From Occallatibacter gabretensis (GTDB lineage Bacteria > Acidobacteriota > Terriglobia > Terriglobales > Acidobacteriaceae): DNA of 64,000 bases. Position 1 is the stretch's first letter, and every line of letters begins with the position of its first letter. The notes beneath the pieces were generated by a model, which worked only from the letters and a program-made list of their open reading frames with translations, did no database searches and was not told the origin of the DNA. Below are positions 1-7,840 of the stretch, one piece after another. The stretch is taken from assembly GCF_001449115.1 (NCBI RefSeq), contig NZ_LAIJ01000002.1, positions 310,001 through 374,000 of the forward strand. The letters are read 5' to 3'. The position numbers were made by a program, and so were the translations under genes.

Positions 1-2
1 TC

Positions 3-224
3 AAATGGAACCACCTAGGACGTGAAGCTTTCCTCGCTAACCAACAAAATCGCTTCGACAAATATATGGCTCATCCGCAAAGTGTCATCGCTCTCGTAGT
101 TTTCAGCATTTTCGCCATGCTCGTGTGGGCTGCCCTGTATGAGGGACTTGCTTTTGCCGGCAAAAAGCTCTTTTCAAGAGCACCGAAAAAAGAGAGCTTC
201 CCTCAACAAAGCATTCCATCCTGA
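3..224 (+). CDS. C-terminal part of a membrane protein (5' end outside window)
   Basis: An open frame runs in from the window edge and stops with TGA at 222-224, giving 73 residues. It holds one clear hydrophobic segment of about 25 residues (SVIALVVFSIFAMLVW and on) followed by a lysine-rich tail (GKKLFSRAPKKE). This fits a C-terminal transmembrane anchor with a cytoplasmic basic end. The fragment is too short to assign a family. Confidence 0.5.
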   Translation, partial: KWNHLGREAFLANQQNRFDKYMAHPQSVIALVVFSIFAMLVWAALYEGLAFAGKKLFSRAPKKESFPQQSIPS

Positions 225-294
225 GCGCAGTCATCCTGCAAGCGGAACAATGACCTGCTTTCTGCCTATCGACACACCTCTCCTCTTTACGATT

Positions 295-317
295 ATGTAT
301 ATATCTGATATATACAT
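295..317. promoter_or_regulatory. Palindromic operator in front of brnT
   Basis: A perfect 9-bp inverted repeat (ATGTATATA / TATATACAT) is separated by 5 nt and ends 3 nt before the brnT start codon. BrnA antitoxins are known to bind and repress their own promoters, so this is the natural autoregulatory operator. It would cover the -10 region and the ribosome-binding area. Confidence 0.6.
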
Positions 318-320
318 TCC

Positions 321-638
321 ATGAGCGTGAACGATCCGCTTGCTCAATGTGTCGGCTTCGATTGGGACGACTCCAATGCCATCAAGAATTGGGAGAAGCA
401 CAAAGTCACGCCTGAAGAGTCCGAAGATGTCTTCTTCCACGATCCATTCGTGCTGCGATCAGACTCGGCACACTCGCGGAGCGAGAAAAGATATTGGGCT
501 CTTGGCCAGACAGGTCACGGACGAAAGCTGTTCGTAGCCTTCACCGTCCGCAGAAAGCTCATTCGAATCATTTCGGCCCGCGACATGAGCCACAGAGAAA
601 TCGAGGAATATGACAGGCATGAAAAAAACGATTCCTGA
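321..638 (+). CDS. brnT: BrnT family ribonuclease toxin
   Basis: The 105-residue protein has the BrnT layout: FDWDDSNAIKNWEKHKVT near residues 14-31 (the family's F-W-D-x-K-x-x-x-N-x-x-K-H pattern), a central EDVFFHDP, then KRYWALGQTGHGRKLFVAFT and RKLIRIISAR before an R/E-rich end. BrnT toxins are RelE-fold ribonucleases that block translation and are neutralised by BrnA. The gene overlaps brnA by about 20 nt, so the two are co-translated. The toxin-first order is usual for brnTA. Confidence 0.85.
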   Translation: MSVNDPLAQCVGFDWDDSNAIKNWEKHKVTPEESEDVFFHDPFVLRSDSAHSRSEKRYWALGQTGHGRKLFVAFTVRRKLIRIISARDMSHREIEEYDRHEKNDS

Positions 639-909
639 CTTCAAAAGCAAAGACGAAGAGTTCGAGTTCTGGTCCTCGTCCGGTCCCGGCGCGGATTCAA
701 CCAGGTATCTGGATTGGCAGAAGGCGAAACGCGCTAGATTGCCCAACCTCAAGCCGTCCCTCAGAACCATCTCAGTCCGCCTTCCTGTGGCCATGATCGA
801 AGACCTAAAAATCCTGGCCAATCAGCGGGACGTTCCCTACCAGTCGTTGCTGAAGGTATTTCTTGCGGAGCGCCTGGAAGCAGAACGCGCTCAGCGCCGA
901 GCCAGCTGA
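619..909 (+). CDS. brnA: BrnA family antitoxin
   Basis: The 96-residue protein begins MKKTIPDFKSKDEEFEFW, typical of the BrnA/CopG-like antitoxins. The C-terminal half (LRTISVRLPVAMIEDLKILANQRDVPYQSLL) is a ribbon-helix-helix DNA-binding and dimerisation domain. I chose ATG 619 over 610 because it matches the family start and has GAGGAA at a usable distance. It forms a type II toxin-antitoxin pair with brnT and probably represses through the palindrome upstream of brnT. Confidence 0.8.
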   Translation: MKKTIPDFKSKDEEFEFWSSSGPGADSTRYLDWQKAKRARLPNLKPSLRTISVRLPVAMIEDLKILANQRDVPYQSLLKVFLAERLEAERAQRRAS

Positions 910-1065
910 TCGGGCTTCAGCTCAGGGGAGTGCGTCGAAGAACCTGCATTTGCTTTTTCGTCCCTCATTACCAAAGTCCAACTCCCTTTCGTACCGTCCC
1001 TCCGCTCCAGATAATTTGCATGCAATTAGCCCCATTTGTGCTTTACTCATAATTAGCAGAGATGA

Positions 1066-1102
1066 AAGACGGCCCGAATCCACACTGGATTCGGGCCGTC
1101 TT
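1066..1102. terminator. Strong intrinsic terminator in the 910-1324 gap
   Basis: A perfect 17-bp stem (AAGACGGCCCGAATCCA and its complement) with a 3-nt loop is followed by TTGTTT. It lies in the otherwise gene-free stretch between brnA and the leader peptide at 1325. It probably ends the brnTA transcript. The rest of this gap shows nothing I can support. Confidence 0.75.
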
Positions 1103-1306
1103 GTTTATGGGAGGGGAGGGGGGACCCCTGCCCCACCCCTTTTCACTGGCACTGCGAAATCCCGTAAATCTGGCATCGCACAGTCTCGAAATAAAGATTG
1201 CATAAAGATTTCTATAAGAAGTGTGGAACCTCCCACAACCCAAACAAAGAACATCACTTCGGAAACTGTGCAGCACAGGATAACTCACGCATTCAAAACT
1301 TTTTGC

Positions 1307-1312
1307 TATACT
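1307..1312 (+). promoter_or_regulatory. Probable -10 box for the leader/paiB/cimA transcript
   Basis: TATACT matches the sigma-70 -10 hexamer. It would start transcription near 1319-1320, only about 5 nt before the leader-peptide ATG at 1325. The leader would then be almost leaderless, which agrees with the absence of a Shine-Dalgarno sequence. A convincing -35 is not visible. Confidence 0.45.
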
Positions 1313-1324
1313 CAAATCCAACTT

Positions 1325-1399
1325 ATGCAGCTCATCTCCATCGCGCGCCTCATTCCCGCCATTCGAATTAGCGGACCCATCGCGCGCATGGAAATCTGA
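1325..1399 (+). CDS. Isoleucine-rich leader peptide of the paiB-cimA transcript
   Basis: A 24-codon reading frame begins MQLISIARLIPAIRIS and ends in TGA at 1397-1399. Seven of its 24 residues are isoleucine and two are leucine. It starts a few nt after a likely transcription start and is followed about 30 nt later by an intrinsic terminator hairpin (1430-1467). A downstream gene encodes citramalate synthase, which commits carbon to isoleucine. Peptide composition, terminator and target pathway together match classical ribosome-mediated attenuation. The peptide function is inferred. Confidence 0.6.
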   Translation: MQLISIARLIPAIRISGPIARMEI

Positions 1400-1429
1400 G
1401 GCCGGGTTTAAGATTCAAAAGCAGAATTC

Positions 1430-1467
1430 AAAGGCCACCAGCGCGCACCAGCCGCCGGTGGCCTTTT
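1430..1467 (+). terminator. Attenuator terminator hairpin
   Basis: A 10-bp stem (AAAGGCCACC with GGTGGCCTTT) closes a GC-rich 17-nt loop and runs straight into TTTT. It lies between the leader peptide and the paiB start. The loop contains GCGCGC, which can pair with the GCGCGC inside the last leader codons (about 1381-1387). That pairing offers a possible antiterminator whose formation depends on where a ribosome stalls. The alternative pairing is my inference. Confidence 0.6.
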
Positions 1468-1499
1468 CAATTTCAGCGTAATCATCTAATCGGAGCGCC

Positions 1500-2138
1500 A
1501 TGTACACTCCAAAATTCAACCACATCGACGACCGCGCTACACTCCTCGAAGCAATGCAGACCTACTCCTTCGCCATCCTCGTCGGCCCCAACGGGATTGA
1601 CCCGATGACAGCAACGCACCTGCCTCTCGTAGTCAAAGATGAAGGCGAACACGGCCTCATCGAGGGCCACTTCGCCCGCGCCAACAAGCACTGGGCCAGC
1701 CTCGCCGGCCACGAAACACTCGTCATCTTCCCCGGCCCGCACACCTACGTCACCCCGGCGCTCTACACAGAAGACCTCTCCGTCCCTACCTGGAACTACA
1801 TCGCTATCCACGCCTACGGAACGCTCGAACTTATCGAAGACCAGGACACCAAAAACCGTCTCGTAGAAGAGCTAATCACCAAACACGATCCACAATTTCT
1901 CAACCACTGGCACGCCGAACCCGACGGCTATCGCCGCACCATGCTCGCCGGAATCACAGGCTTCTGCATCCCCATCGCACGCATTGAAGGCAAATTCAAA
2001 ATCAGCCAGAATCGCAACGCCGAAGAGCGCCACAATATCCAGACCGCACACGCCGCTGGATCAGACGACGAGCGCGAACTCGCCCGCTGGATGACTCGCC
2101 TAATCCCCGCACTCGAATCACAAGAAGGAAAAGCATGA
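1500..2138 (+). CDS. PaiB-like FMN-binding protein
   Basis: The 212-residue protein belongs to the PaiB/FMN-binding transcriptional regulator family. It starts MYTPKFNHIDD, as these proteins do, and contains THLPLVVKD, the 'GHFARANKHWASL' segment and FPGPHTYVTPALY with VPTWNYIAIHAYG, the conserved flavin-fold motifs. Family members bind FMN in a split-barrel fold. The B. subtilis protein is linked to repression of sporulation and protease genes. The gene ends inside the first codon of cimA (ATGA overlap), so the two are translationally coupled under the leader/attenuator. Why a PaiB protein is tied to isoleucine synthesis is unclear. Confidence 0.8.
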   Translation: MYTPKFNHIDDRATLLEAMQTYSFAILVGPNGIDPMTATHLPLVVKDEGEHGLIEGHFARANKHWASLAGHETLVIFPGPHTYVTPALYTEDLSVPTWNYIAIHAYGTLELIEDQDTKNRLVEELITKHDPQFLNHWHAEPDGYRRTMLAGITGFCIPIARIEGKFKISQNRNAEERHNIQTAHAAGSDDERELARWMTRLIPALESQEGKA

Positions 2139-3811
2139 CCGCACCACGACAAGTAGAAATCTTCGACACCAGCCTCCGCGACGGCCTTCAACAGCCGAAT
2201 CTCGAGATCTCCGTCCCCGCCGCCGTCCATCTCCTGGAGCGCATGGGAGCCTTCGGCATCCACTACGCGGAAATCGGCTTCGCCGGCGCAAATCACTTCG
2301 TAACCCAGCTAGCCAGCGCACTCAAAAACGCCAACACCGGCGCCATGAAGCTAGCACTCTTCGGCCGCACTCGCGGCCGCAATATTCAAGTCGCCGACTG
2401 GCCCGACCTGCAGCTCATGCTCGCCCACAAAGATCGCATCTCCACCGCAGTCATCGTCGCAAAATCGCGCCTCCTCGACGTTCAGCGCTCTCTCGAAACC
2501 ACCCCCGAGGAAAACCTTCTCATGGTCCGCGAAACCATCGCATATCTTCAGGACCACGGCCTCGAAGTGATCGTCGATCTCGAACACGCCATGGACGCCT
2601 TCTGCAGCCGTCAGGAATTCGGCCAACCCTCCACACCCGATTTCGCCGCCCAAACCCTCTCACACTTCCACGCCCTCGTCGATCAGTGCGTATCGCAATC
2701 CGTCTCCCGCATCGTCATCTGTGACACCAACGGCGGAGCCAGCCCGGAAGAAGTCTCCGCAATCTTTACCGACCTCACCACCCGCCACACCAACGCAAAA
2801 TTCGGCTTCCACGGCCACACCGATCGCGGCCTCGGCGTAGCCAACACCCGCGCCGCCATTCTTGCCGGAGCCGTGCAGGTGCAAGGCACTCTCCTCGGCA
2901 CCGGCGAGCGCTGCGGCAACGTCAACCTCACCACCGTCATCGGCAGCATGCAGCTCCGCGGCGAAGCCGAATTCGTTCCCACCGCATCCCTTACCAGCCT
3001 AACCAGCCTTGCGCACTCCGCCTTTGACGCCTTCGCACTCGAAGTCCCCCACGGCGCGCCGATCGTCGGTCCCGGCGCATTCAGCACCTGGGCCGGCATG
3101 CACGGCAGCTCTGAGCGCAAGCACCCCGGAGCCTACCTCTGGTGCGACCCGGCGCGCGTCGGCGCAACTCCCGCCATTGGCGTCAACGCCCACTCCGGCA
3201 AGGCCAACGTCCTTCTCCTCTCAGAGCAGTTGGGAGTCCAGCTCAATAACATTCAGGCGCAGGAGTTCATCGAGGCAAACACCGCCATGATTGACGGCGG
3301 CGGCTTCACAGCTAGTGAAGTCTCATTCCGCCTCGCCTGCATGAAGATTCTCGGAACACTCCCCGATCTTTTCGCTGTCCGCACCTGGCGCGTCTTTGAC
3401 GAGTCGGATGAATCCGGCAAGCGCTACGTACAGGCCTCCATCTCCCTCGCCATCAACGGCGTCATCCTTACTTCACGCTCAGAAGGCGAAGGCCCCGTCG
3501 ATGCCCTCACCCGCGCCATGCGCCGGGAGCTCGACAAGTGGTACCCAGACCTGCAGCGGATGCGCCTCGGCCGTTTCTCCGTCACCGCCATCGACGTCTC
3601 CGCTCTCGACTCCGCCGCCCGCGTCCGCGTAACCGTCAGCTTCACCGCCGACGGACACGACACCCACACAACCGAATCATGGACCACTGCCGGCGTCTCC
3701 TCCGACATGAACCAGGCCGCCCTCAACGCCATCCTCGACGGCTTCCACTATTGGCTGCTGCAAACAACCGTCCATGCCATTGAGAAGCAACCTGTTTCTA
3801 CCGCTATTTGA
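2135..3811 (+). CDS. cimA: (R)-citramalate synthase
   Basis: The 558-residue protein is a LeuA/CimA-type acyltransferase. The N-terminal TIM barrel carries VEIFDTSLRDGLQQPN (metal- and substrate-binding D-x-x-x-R-D), YAEIGF, FHGHTDRGLGVANT (metal-binding HxH) and GTLLGTGERCGN. A C-terminal regulatory LeuA-type dimer domain follows from about residue 400. CimA condenses pyruvate and acetyl-CoA to (R)-citramalate, the threonine-independent route to 2-oxobutanoate and isoleucine. The length and the GFAGAN segment fit the long acidobacterial/deltaproteobacterial CimA group better than isopropylmalate synthase. Transcription probably responds to charged tRNA-Ile through the upstream leader. Confidence 0.85.
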   Translation: MTAPRQVEIFDTSLRDGLQQPNLEISVPAAVHLLERMGAFGIHYAEIGFAGANHFVTQLASALKNANTGAMKLALFGRTRGRNIQVADWPDLQLMLAHKDRISTAVIVAKSRLLDVQRSLETTPEENLLMVRETIAYLQDHGLEVIVDLEHAMDAFCSRQEFGQPSTPDFAAQTLSHFHALVDQCVSQSVSRIVICDTNGGASPEEVSAIFTDLTTRHTNAKFGFHGHTDRGLGVANTRAAILAGAVQVQGTLLGTGERCGNVNLTTVIGSMQLRGEAEFVPTASLTSLTSLAHSAFDAFALEVPHGAPIVGPGAFSTWAGMHGSSERKHPGAYLWCDPARVGATPAIGVNAHSGKANVLLLSEQLGVQLNNIQAQEFIEANTAMIDGGGFTASEVSFRLACMKILGTLPDLFAVRTWRVFDESDESGKRYVQASISLAINGVILTSRSEGEGPVDALTRAMRRELDKWYPDLQRMRLGRFSVTAIDVSALDSAARVRVTVSFTADGHDTHTTESWTTAGVSSDMNQAALNAILDGFHYWLLQTTVHAIEKQPVSTAI

Positions 3812-3849
3812 GGAGAATTGATATATCACCAGCGGACTAAAATAAGGGC

Positions 3850-4278
3850 ATGGACGAATTGATCCTTGCGCTGCTTTCCGGAGTTGGCGAAATACTTCTG
3901 GAGGCGGTTTTGCAGGTGATCGGAGAAGCGTTAACCGCGCTCATTATTCGATCTGTTCAAAATCTTGCCGGAGATGTTCGAAATGTTGACAGAGAATCAA
4001 TAACTATCAGCCCAGTTTTCGCCGCTGCAGGATACCTTTTGCTCGGCGTTGGGTTCGGAGCCATAAGTGTGCACATTTTCCCGCATCATATGGTCCAACC
4101 ATCCAGAATTCATGGAATCAGCCTTATAGTGAGCCCGTTCATCACAGGCTCAATCATGAGGCAGATTGGCTTGGCGCGTCGCCGCAAGGGTGCAAATACG
4201 GTTCAAATTGAAAGCTTTTGGTATGGCTTCACTTTTGCCCTGGGAGTGGCTCTCATTCGCTTCTTCTTTGTGATGTAG
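3850..4278 (+). CDS. Small membrane protein of unknown function
   Basis: This 142-residue protein has an amphipathic N-terminus (MDELILALLSGVGEILLEAVLQ), a hydrophobic segment around residues 55-75, another around 88-105 and a last one near 125-142. A GLARRRKG cytoplasmic loop lies between the last two. It sits alone between cimA and tRNA-Leu. I recognise no domain. It reads as a three- or four-helix inner-membrane protein. Confidence 0.6.
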   Translation: MDELILALLSGVGEILLEAVLQVIGEALTALIIRSVQNLAGDVRNVDRESITISPVFAAAGYLLLGVGFGAISVHIFPHHMVQPSRIHGISLIVSPFITGSIMRQIGLARRRKGANTVQIESFWYGFTFALGVALIRFFFVM

Positions 4279-4349
4279 TCCGTGCGCGCAGCACCGCCGA
4301 AGACGCCTTCCGTCATCCTTGCAGGGCTGGTATACTCATGAAGTCACCT

Positions 4350-4434
4350 GCGGAGGTGGCGAAATTGGCAGACGCACTAGCTTGAGGTGCTAGCGCCGCA
4401 AGGCATAGGGGTTCAAGTCCCCTCCTCCGCACCA
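4350..4434 (+). tRNA. tRNA-Leu (anticodon GAG), integration site of the island
   Basis: An 85-nt class II tRNA with encoded CCA. The acceptor stem GCGGAGG pairs with CCTCCGC, the anticodon stem is CTAGC/GCTAG around TTGAGGT (anticodon GAG), a long variable arm folds as GCC-GCAA-GGC, and the T arm is GGGGTTCAAGTCCCC. A TATACT box lies at 4331-4336, just upstream. Because the element integrated here, everything from the anticodon stem onward is the element-borne 3' half. Confidence 0.95.
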
Positions 4435-4435
4435 A
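4378..4435 (+). repeat. Left attachment repeat inside tRNA-Leu
   Basis: This is a 58-nt direct repeat of 57262-57319. The first 18 nt (anticodon loop and stem) and the last 31 nt (T arm, acceptor, CCA, A) are identical. A 9-nt block, the variable arm, differs: CCGCAAGGC here and GGTAACTCC at the right end. Identity begins in the anticodon stem, so crossover in or near the anticodon loop is likely. Confidence 0.9.
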
Positions 4436-4457
4436 TCCTTAGAATCAATGAGATACG

Positions 4458-4492
4458 AGAAGGCCAGCCCGAAACGGCTGGCCTTCTTTTTC
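4458..4492 (+). terminator. Intrinsic terminator after tRNA-Leu
   Basis: A 12-bp perfect stem (AGAAGGCCAGCC with GGCTGGCCTTCT) with a 6-nt loop is followed by a T run. It lies on the element side of the junction, so the element supplies a replacement terminator for the tRNA it interrupts. Confidence 0.8.
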
Positions 4493-4497
4493 GCCAC

Positions 4498-4522
4498 TGT
4501 AGTGGTTTTTGTAGTGGTTGTA
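4498..4522 (+). repeat. Left copy of a paired GTAGTGGTT repeat (possible integrase arm site)
   Basis: Two tandem copies of GTAGTGGTT sit about 65 nt inside the left att repeat. The same tandem, with one T fewer, occurs at 57152-57175, about 90 nt inside the right repeat and overlapping the int stop codon. Matching short repeats at both ends of an element are what arm-type integrase binding sites look like. Confidence 0.5.
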
Positions 4523-4624
4523 ACCAGCTTTCGTTTTTTGCAGGGGCCAACCAAGCGCCTTCGCCGTTTGCCTCCCGTACAAATGGACGATGTAGGCTAG
4601 GACTCGGATACACAGGGAGACACA

Positions 4625-5038
4625 ATGATGCGCCCCACCCCGCAGAGCATTCCAATCAGCGCGTTGCACCAAGAAACCGGCGCCCAAGATCTCGTCCGTT
4701 CGGAAAAGATGAGGCCGTATCTGGAACTGCTCAAGGCCCATATTGGAGGGCAGGACACAGCGCCTTACCTGGCCGGATTAGCCGAACTGCCGCTCGAAGA
4801 AAGATACGTTTGGCGGGTCATCTCCGCCTTGAAGTGGGCGTTCTGCGATCTCGAAACCGAAAACGTACTCGCCGATCTCGAAACCCTTTCCGAAGACGAT
4901 CTCAAGTTGGTTTCAGAGCCTCTCGCAATCCGGGCAATGCAGTTCTCCTTGTTTGCAAAGGCACTCCTCGGTCAAGAAGCCGCGGAGCAAGTCATGTTGG
5001 GGGCCATAAGGTGTCTCAAGCAATCCGACAACGGATGA
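4625..5038 (+). CDS. Hypothetical protein, first gene inside the element
   Basis: The 137-residue acidic, leucine-rich and probably all-helical soluble protein has a good ribosome-binding site (AGGGAGA) upstream. I see no known motif, signal peptide or membrane segment. It stands alone between the att site and a convergent TetR gene. The interval 5039-5163 holds nothing supportable. Confidence 0.5.
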   Translation: MMRPTPQSIPISALHQETGAQDLVRSEKMRPYLELLKAHIGGQDTAPYLAGLAELPLEERYVWRVISALKWAFCDLETENVLADLETLSEDDLKLVSEPLAIRAMQFSLFAKALLGQEAAEQVMLGAIRCLKQSDNG

Positions 5039-5163
5039 CCGCACAGCTATCGGACAATATCACTTCCGAAAACGGCGTTTGTCGGTACCGCTCAACAAAC
5101 CCATTGGTGAGTTCGCTTCAATATGCCACTGCTCACCAATTGTCAGCTCCGTTCAAAGATGCT

Positions 5164-5751
5164 TCAGAGCCCAAGTCCGGTGAGAAAGACATCGATCTGC
5201 CGCTCGAAGCTAGACCTCTCGTAAGACACCAGGGCCATCCGCCAGAGCCCCTGCATATAGGTACTGACGATGGGCACCACAAACTGAGGCTCGAAACCCG
5301 CCGTGAGAAGTCCATCTCGCTTGTCGGCGTTCATCCGAGCGATCATCGTGTCCCGAAGCGTGGTCATCCGCCCTTCGATGTACTCTCGCAGTTCAGCCTC
5401 ATCAAGTACTTCGTGCGTCAGGCTTCCGGCCATCATGCAGATGACCGCAGGTGTATCGGGATTATCGAGAGATTCCAGCATGTTGTTGAACAGCGCACGT
5501 ACGCCCAGTGCAGCCGTGGGTGCCTCAAGAAATACCTTGGCGCGCTTTCGAGCGACGGTCTCGTTGTAATGCTTCAGGCACTCCAGGTACGCTCGCTTCT
5601 TGCTTTTCATGGTGTTGTAGAAAGAACTTTCCCCAATACCCATTTCCTTGAGCAGATCGCGCAGCGAAGTGCCGGCATAGCCGCTCTTCCAAAAGAGGCG
5701 CGTTGCCCGCTCCAGCGTGGTGTCGTAATCGAACTCTAAAGTTCGCGCCAT
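5164..5751 (-). CDS. TetR family repressor, divergent from the peroxiredoxin operon
   Basis: The 195-residue protein starts MARTLEFDYDTTLERATRLFW. The N-terminal helix-turn-helix (GYAGTSLRDLLKEMGIGESSFYNTMKSK) spans about residues 22-50, and a C-terminal ligand-binding domain follows. I prefer ATG 5751 over the longer frame because family members start just before this helix. The 117-bp divergent region carries two GAGTGC(C/T)ACA direct repeats (near 5773 and 5827) that may be its operator. It probably controls the genes from 5869 to 9902. Confidence 0.8.
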   Translation of the reverse strand: MARTLEFDYDTTLERATRLFWKSGYAGTSLRDLLKEMGIGESSFYNTMKSKKRAYLECLKHYNETVARKRAKVFLEAPTAALGVRALFNNMLESLDNPDTPAVICMMAGSLTHEVLDEAELREYIEGRMTTLRDTMIARMNADKRDGLLTAGFEPQFVVPIVSTYMQGLWRMALVSYERSSFERQIDVFLTGLGL

Positions 5752-5868
5752 GATGCCCTTTCCCGTTCTGTAGTGAGTGCCACAAAATAATGCTTGACTC
5801 CGGCGAGCCACTCTCCCATTATGTATCGAGTGCTACAGATCGTCAACGCATGGCACCTAGGAGAACAT

Positions 5869-6534
5869 ATGGCTTACAAACAGGCGGCAGAGGCATTACA
5901 GGCAAAAGTCAAGGCTACACTCGGAGAAAAATTCAGCATTATTTCCGGTGACATGGAGCGCGTCCGCTCGTCCGACGTGCTCGACAACGCTTTGAAAGTC
6001 GGCGATCCCGCGCCTGAATTCGCCCTGCCGGATGCATTCGGCCATGAGATTTCACTCAAGGGGCTGCTGGCTGAAGGGCCACTCGTCATCAGTTTCTACC
6101 GAGGCGAATGGTGCCCGTACTGCAATCTCGAACTGCGTGAACTACAGGCGGCTCTGCCAAAGATCCAGGCACTGGGCGCAAAACTGGTCGCGATCTCGCC
6201 TGAGAAACCGGACGGCGGAATCATCGCGACCGAAAAGAACCAACTGACCTTCCCAATCCTCAGCGATTTCGACAATAAGCTAGCGCGGCAGTTCGGCATC
6301 GTCTTCCAGGTGGGAGATGGTGTGAAGGAACTCGGCAAAACTCGCTTCAACAACGATCTAGAACTCCGCAATGGAGAAGGGTCCTACCAACTCCCTGTGC
6401 CCGCGACGTATGTGATCGACGCCTCGGGGATCATTCGGTTTTCCCACGTCGATGCGGATTACATGACCGGACGTGTGGAGGCGGAGACAGTGGTGGCGGC
6501 ACTGGAGGCAATCGCTCGTCCCGTCGTGCAGTAG
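5869..6534 (+). CDS. Peroxiredoxin-like AhpC/TSA family protein
   Basis: The 221-residue cytoplasmic protein has a thioredoxin fold. KVGDPAPEFALPDAFG is followed by FYRGEWCPYCNLELREL, with Cys82 and Cys85 forming a CxxC redox centre instead of the usual single peroxidatic Cys. VPATYVIDASGIIRF is the conserved cis-proline strand. AGGAGA lies 8 nt before ATG 5869, which decides the start over the upstream in-frame ATG at 5794. Members of this 'redoxin' group reduce peroxides or disulfides. It is the first gene of the block that ends with an MFS pump. Confidence 0.85.
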   Translation: MAYKQAAEALQAKVKATLGEKFSIISGDMERVRSSDVLDNALKVGDPAPEFALPDAFGHEISLKGLLAEGPLVISFYRGEWCPYCNLELRELQAALPKIQALGAKLVAISPEKPDGGIIATEKNQLTFPILSDFDNKLARQFGIVFQVGDGVKELGKTRFNNDLELRNGEGSYQLPVPATYVIDASGIIRFSHVDADYMTGRVEAETVVAALEAIARPVVQ

Positions 6535-6652
6535 CCCCAGGATCTCGACGCTGCCCTTTTAACAAGGCACCGTTTTTCGCGGCAATGATCCCCGTCATCT
6601 CTTCTTACTCAACCTGACCTCCGCCATGAGCGGACGATCTATGGAGACCATC

Positions 6653-7840
6653 ATGAACACTAGCAATCAAGTCATCCCAGAATCGGCGGGGGCTCTTACC
6701 TTCAACCCGGATGGGGTTCTCTTTGTAGGCGACAGCAAGCTCGGGGCTGTTTTTGCATTCGAGACGGAACGCGGCCAGGTGCCAGCCTCGCTAGACCCCT
6801 TCCTCTTCGAGTCGATCGACGAAAAGATCGCAGCGGCGCTGGGAGTAACGGCGAAAAGCCTCGTGATGAACGGCATGGCCGTTCATCCGGTGACGCGCGA
6901 GCCCTACTTGTCAGTTGGCGTGCGCGATGGCGACCGCCTGAGGCCCGCGATTGTGCGCGTCTCGCTTACCGGCGAGATCCACCCATTTGACCTCTCATCG
7001 TCAAAGGTGACGGTGCACCAACTCTCCGACGTTCCCGACGAGGACGCGACCTTCAAGTCGCGGGCTGGTACTTTCCCATATCCACCAGCGTCGTACTTCG
7101 ACGAGAAGGCACGTACGCCGATCCGTTCCATGACGATCGTCGATCTGAAGTTTCATGACGGCGAGGTGTTCGTCGCCGGCGTCTCGAACCAGGAGTTCTC
7201 CTCCACGCTGCGACGAATCGCCTATCCGTTCACCGGCGCAGCCAGCGAAACCCAGCTGGAGATTTACCACGTCGCTCATGGCCGCTACGAAACGCGCGCG
7301 CCGATCCGAGCCATGCAGTTCGCCACACTCGATGGTGTAGACACACTTATCGCCGCGTACGCCTGCAGCCCACTCGTCACCATTCCGGTTTCAGAGCTGC
7401 AGCACGGCGCGAAGGTGAGGGGCAAGACGATTGGCGACATGGGCAACGGTCAGCCCATCAGTATGGTCGTCTTCCGTGACGGAGACGAGGACAAGCTGCT
7501 CGTCACAAATCTGGGTCGCGGTCCTATGATCGTTCCGCTCTCTGGTGTTCGCTCCGCCGTAGGTTTTACGCCCGAGAACAGACCGGCCCAGGGCCCGATG
7601 CTGGACCAGTCACCCTTCATGCCCGCAGGGCCAGTCGGGAAGCAGGTGCTGTTCGTGGGGTCGTCGTTGCGGGCGGACCTGTTCAGCGAGAAGTTCTTTG
7701 TCTCTCTGACTCGCTACGCAGATACCGGCGATCTGACGCTTGAGACTTTGATGGTCAGCCCGCTTCCTGCACGGCTAGACAAGATCTGGGTGGAGTTCGA
7801 TTTCCCAGGCGTCGAGTTCCCGCGAAAGCACGCAGCATGA
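6653..7840 (+). CDS. Beta-propeller-like protein of unknown function
   Basis: The 395-residue protein has no signal peptide. Repeated short strands (LTFNPDGVLFVGDSKLGAVFAFE, VTREPYLSVGVRD, DGEVFVAGVSNQEFSSTLRR, EDKLLVTNLGRGPMIVPL, GKQVLFVGSSLRADLF) suggest a six- or seven-bladed propeller like those in NHL, lactonase or quinoprotein folds. I do not recognise an active site. It overlaps the next gene (ATGA), so the two products are made together. Start ATG 6653 is preceded by TATGGAGA. Confidence 0.6.
   Translation: MNTSNQVIPESAGALTFNPDGVLFVGDSKLGAVFAFETERGQVPASLDPFLFESIDEKIAAALGVTAKSLVMNGMAVHPVTREPYLSVGVRDGDRLRPAIVRVSLTGEIHPFDLSSSKVTVHQLSDVPDEDATFKSRAGTFPYPPASYFDEKARTPIRSMTIVDLKFHDGEVFVAGVSNQEFSSTLRRIAYPFTGAASETQLEIYHVAHGRYETRAPIRAMQFATLDGVDTLIAAYACSPLVTIPVSELQHGAKVRGKTIGDMGNGQPISMVVFRDGDEDKLLVTNLGRGPMIVPLSGVRSAVGFTPENRPAQGPMLDQSPFMPAGPVGKQVLFVGSSLRADLFSEKFFVSLTRYADTGDLTLETLMVSPLPARLDKIWVEFDFPGVEFPRKHAA

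Noticed and set aside
863-1399. 178-residue plus-strand frame across the brnA end and leader
   Set aside because: It runs through a strong terminator, has no family features and begins inside brnA. Only its last 25 codons (1325-1399) are taken as a gene (leader peptide).
4387-5739. 450-residue plus-strand frame from the tRNA onward
   Set aside because: It overlaps tRNA-Leu, the terminator, the 137-residue gene and the TetR gene; its composition is Arg/Ser/Pro-biased and it has no ribosome-binding site.
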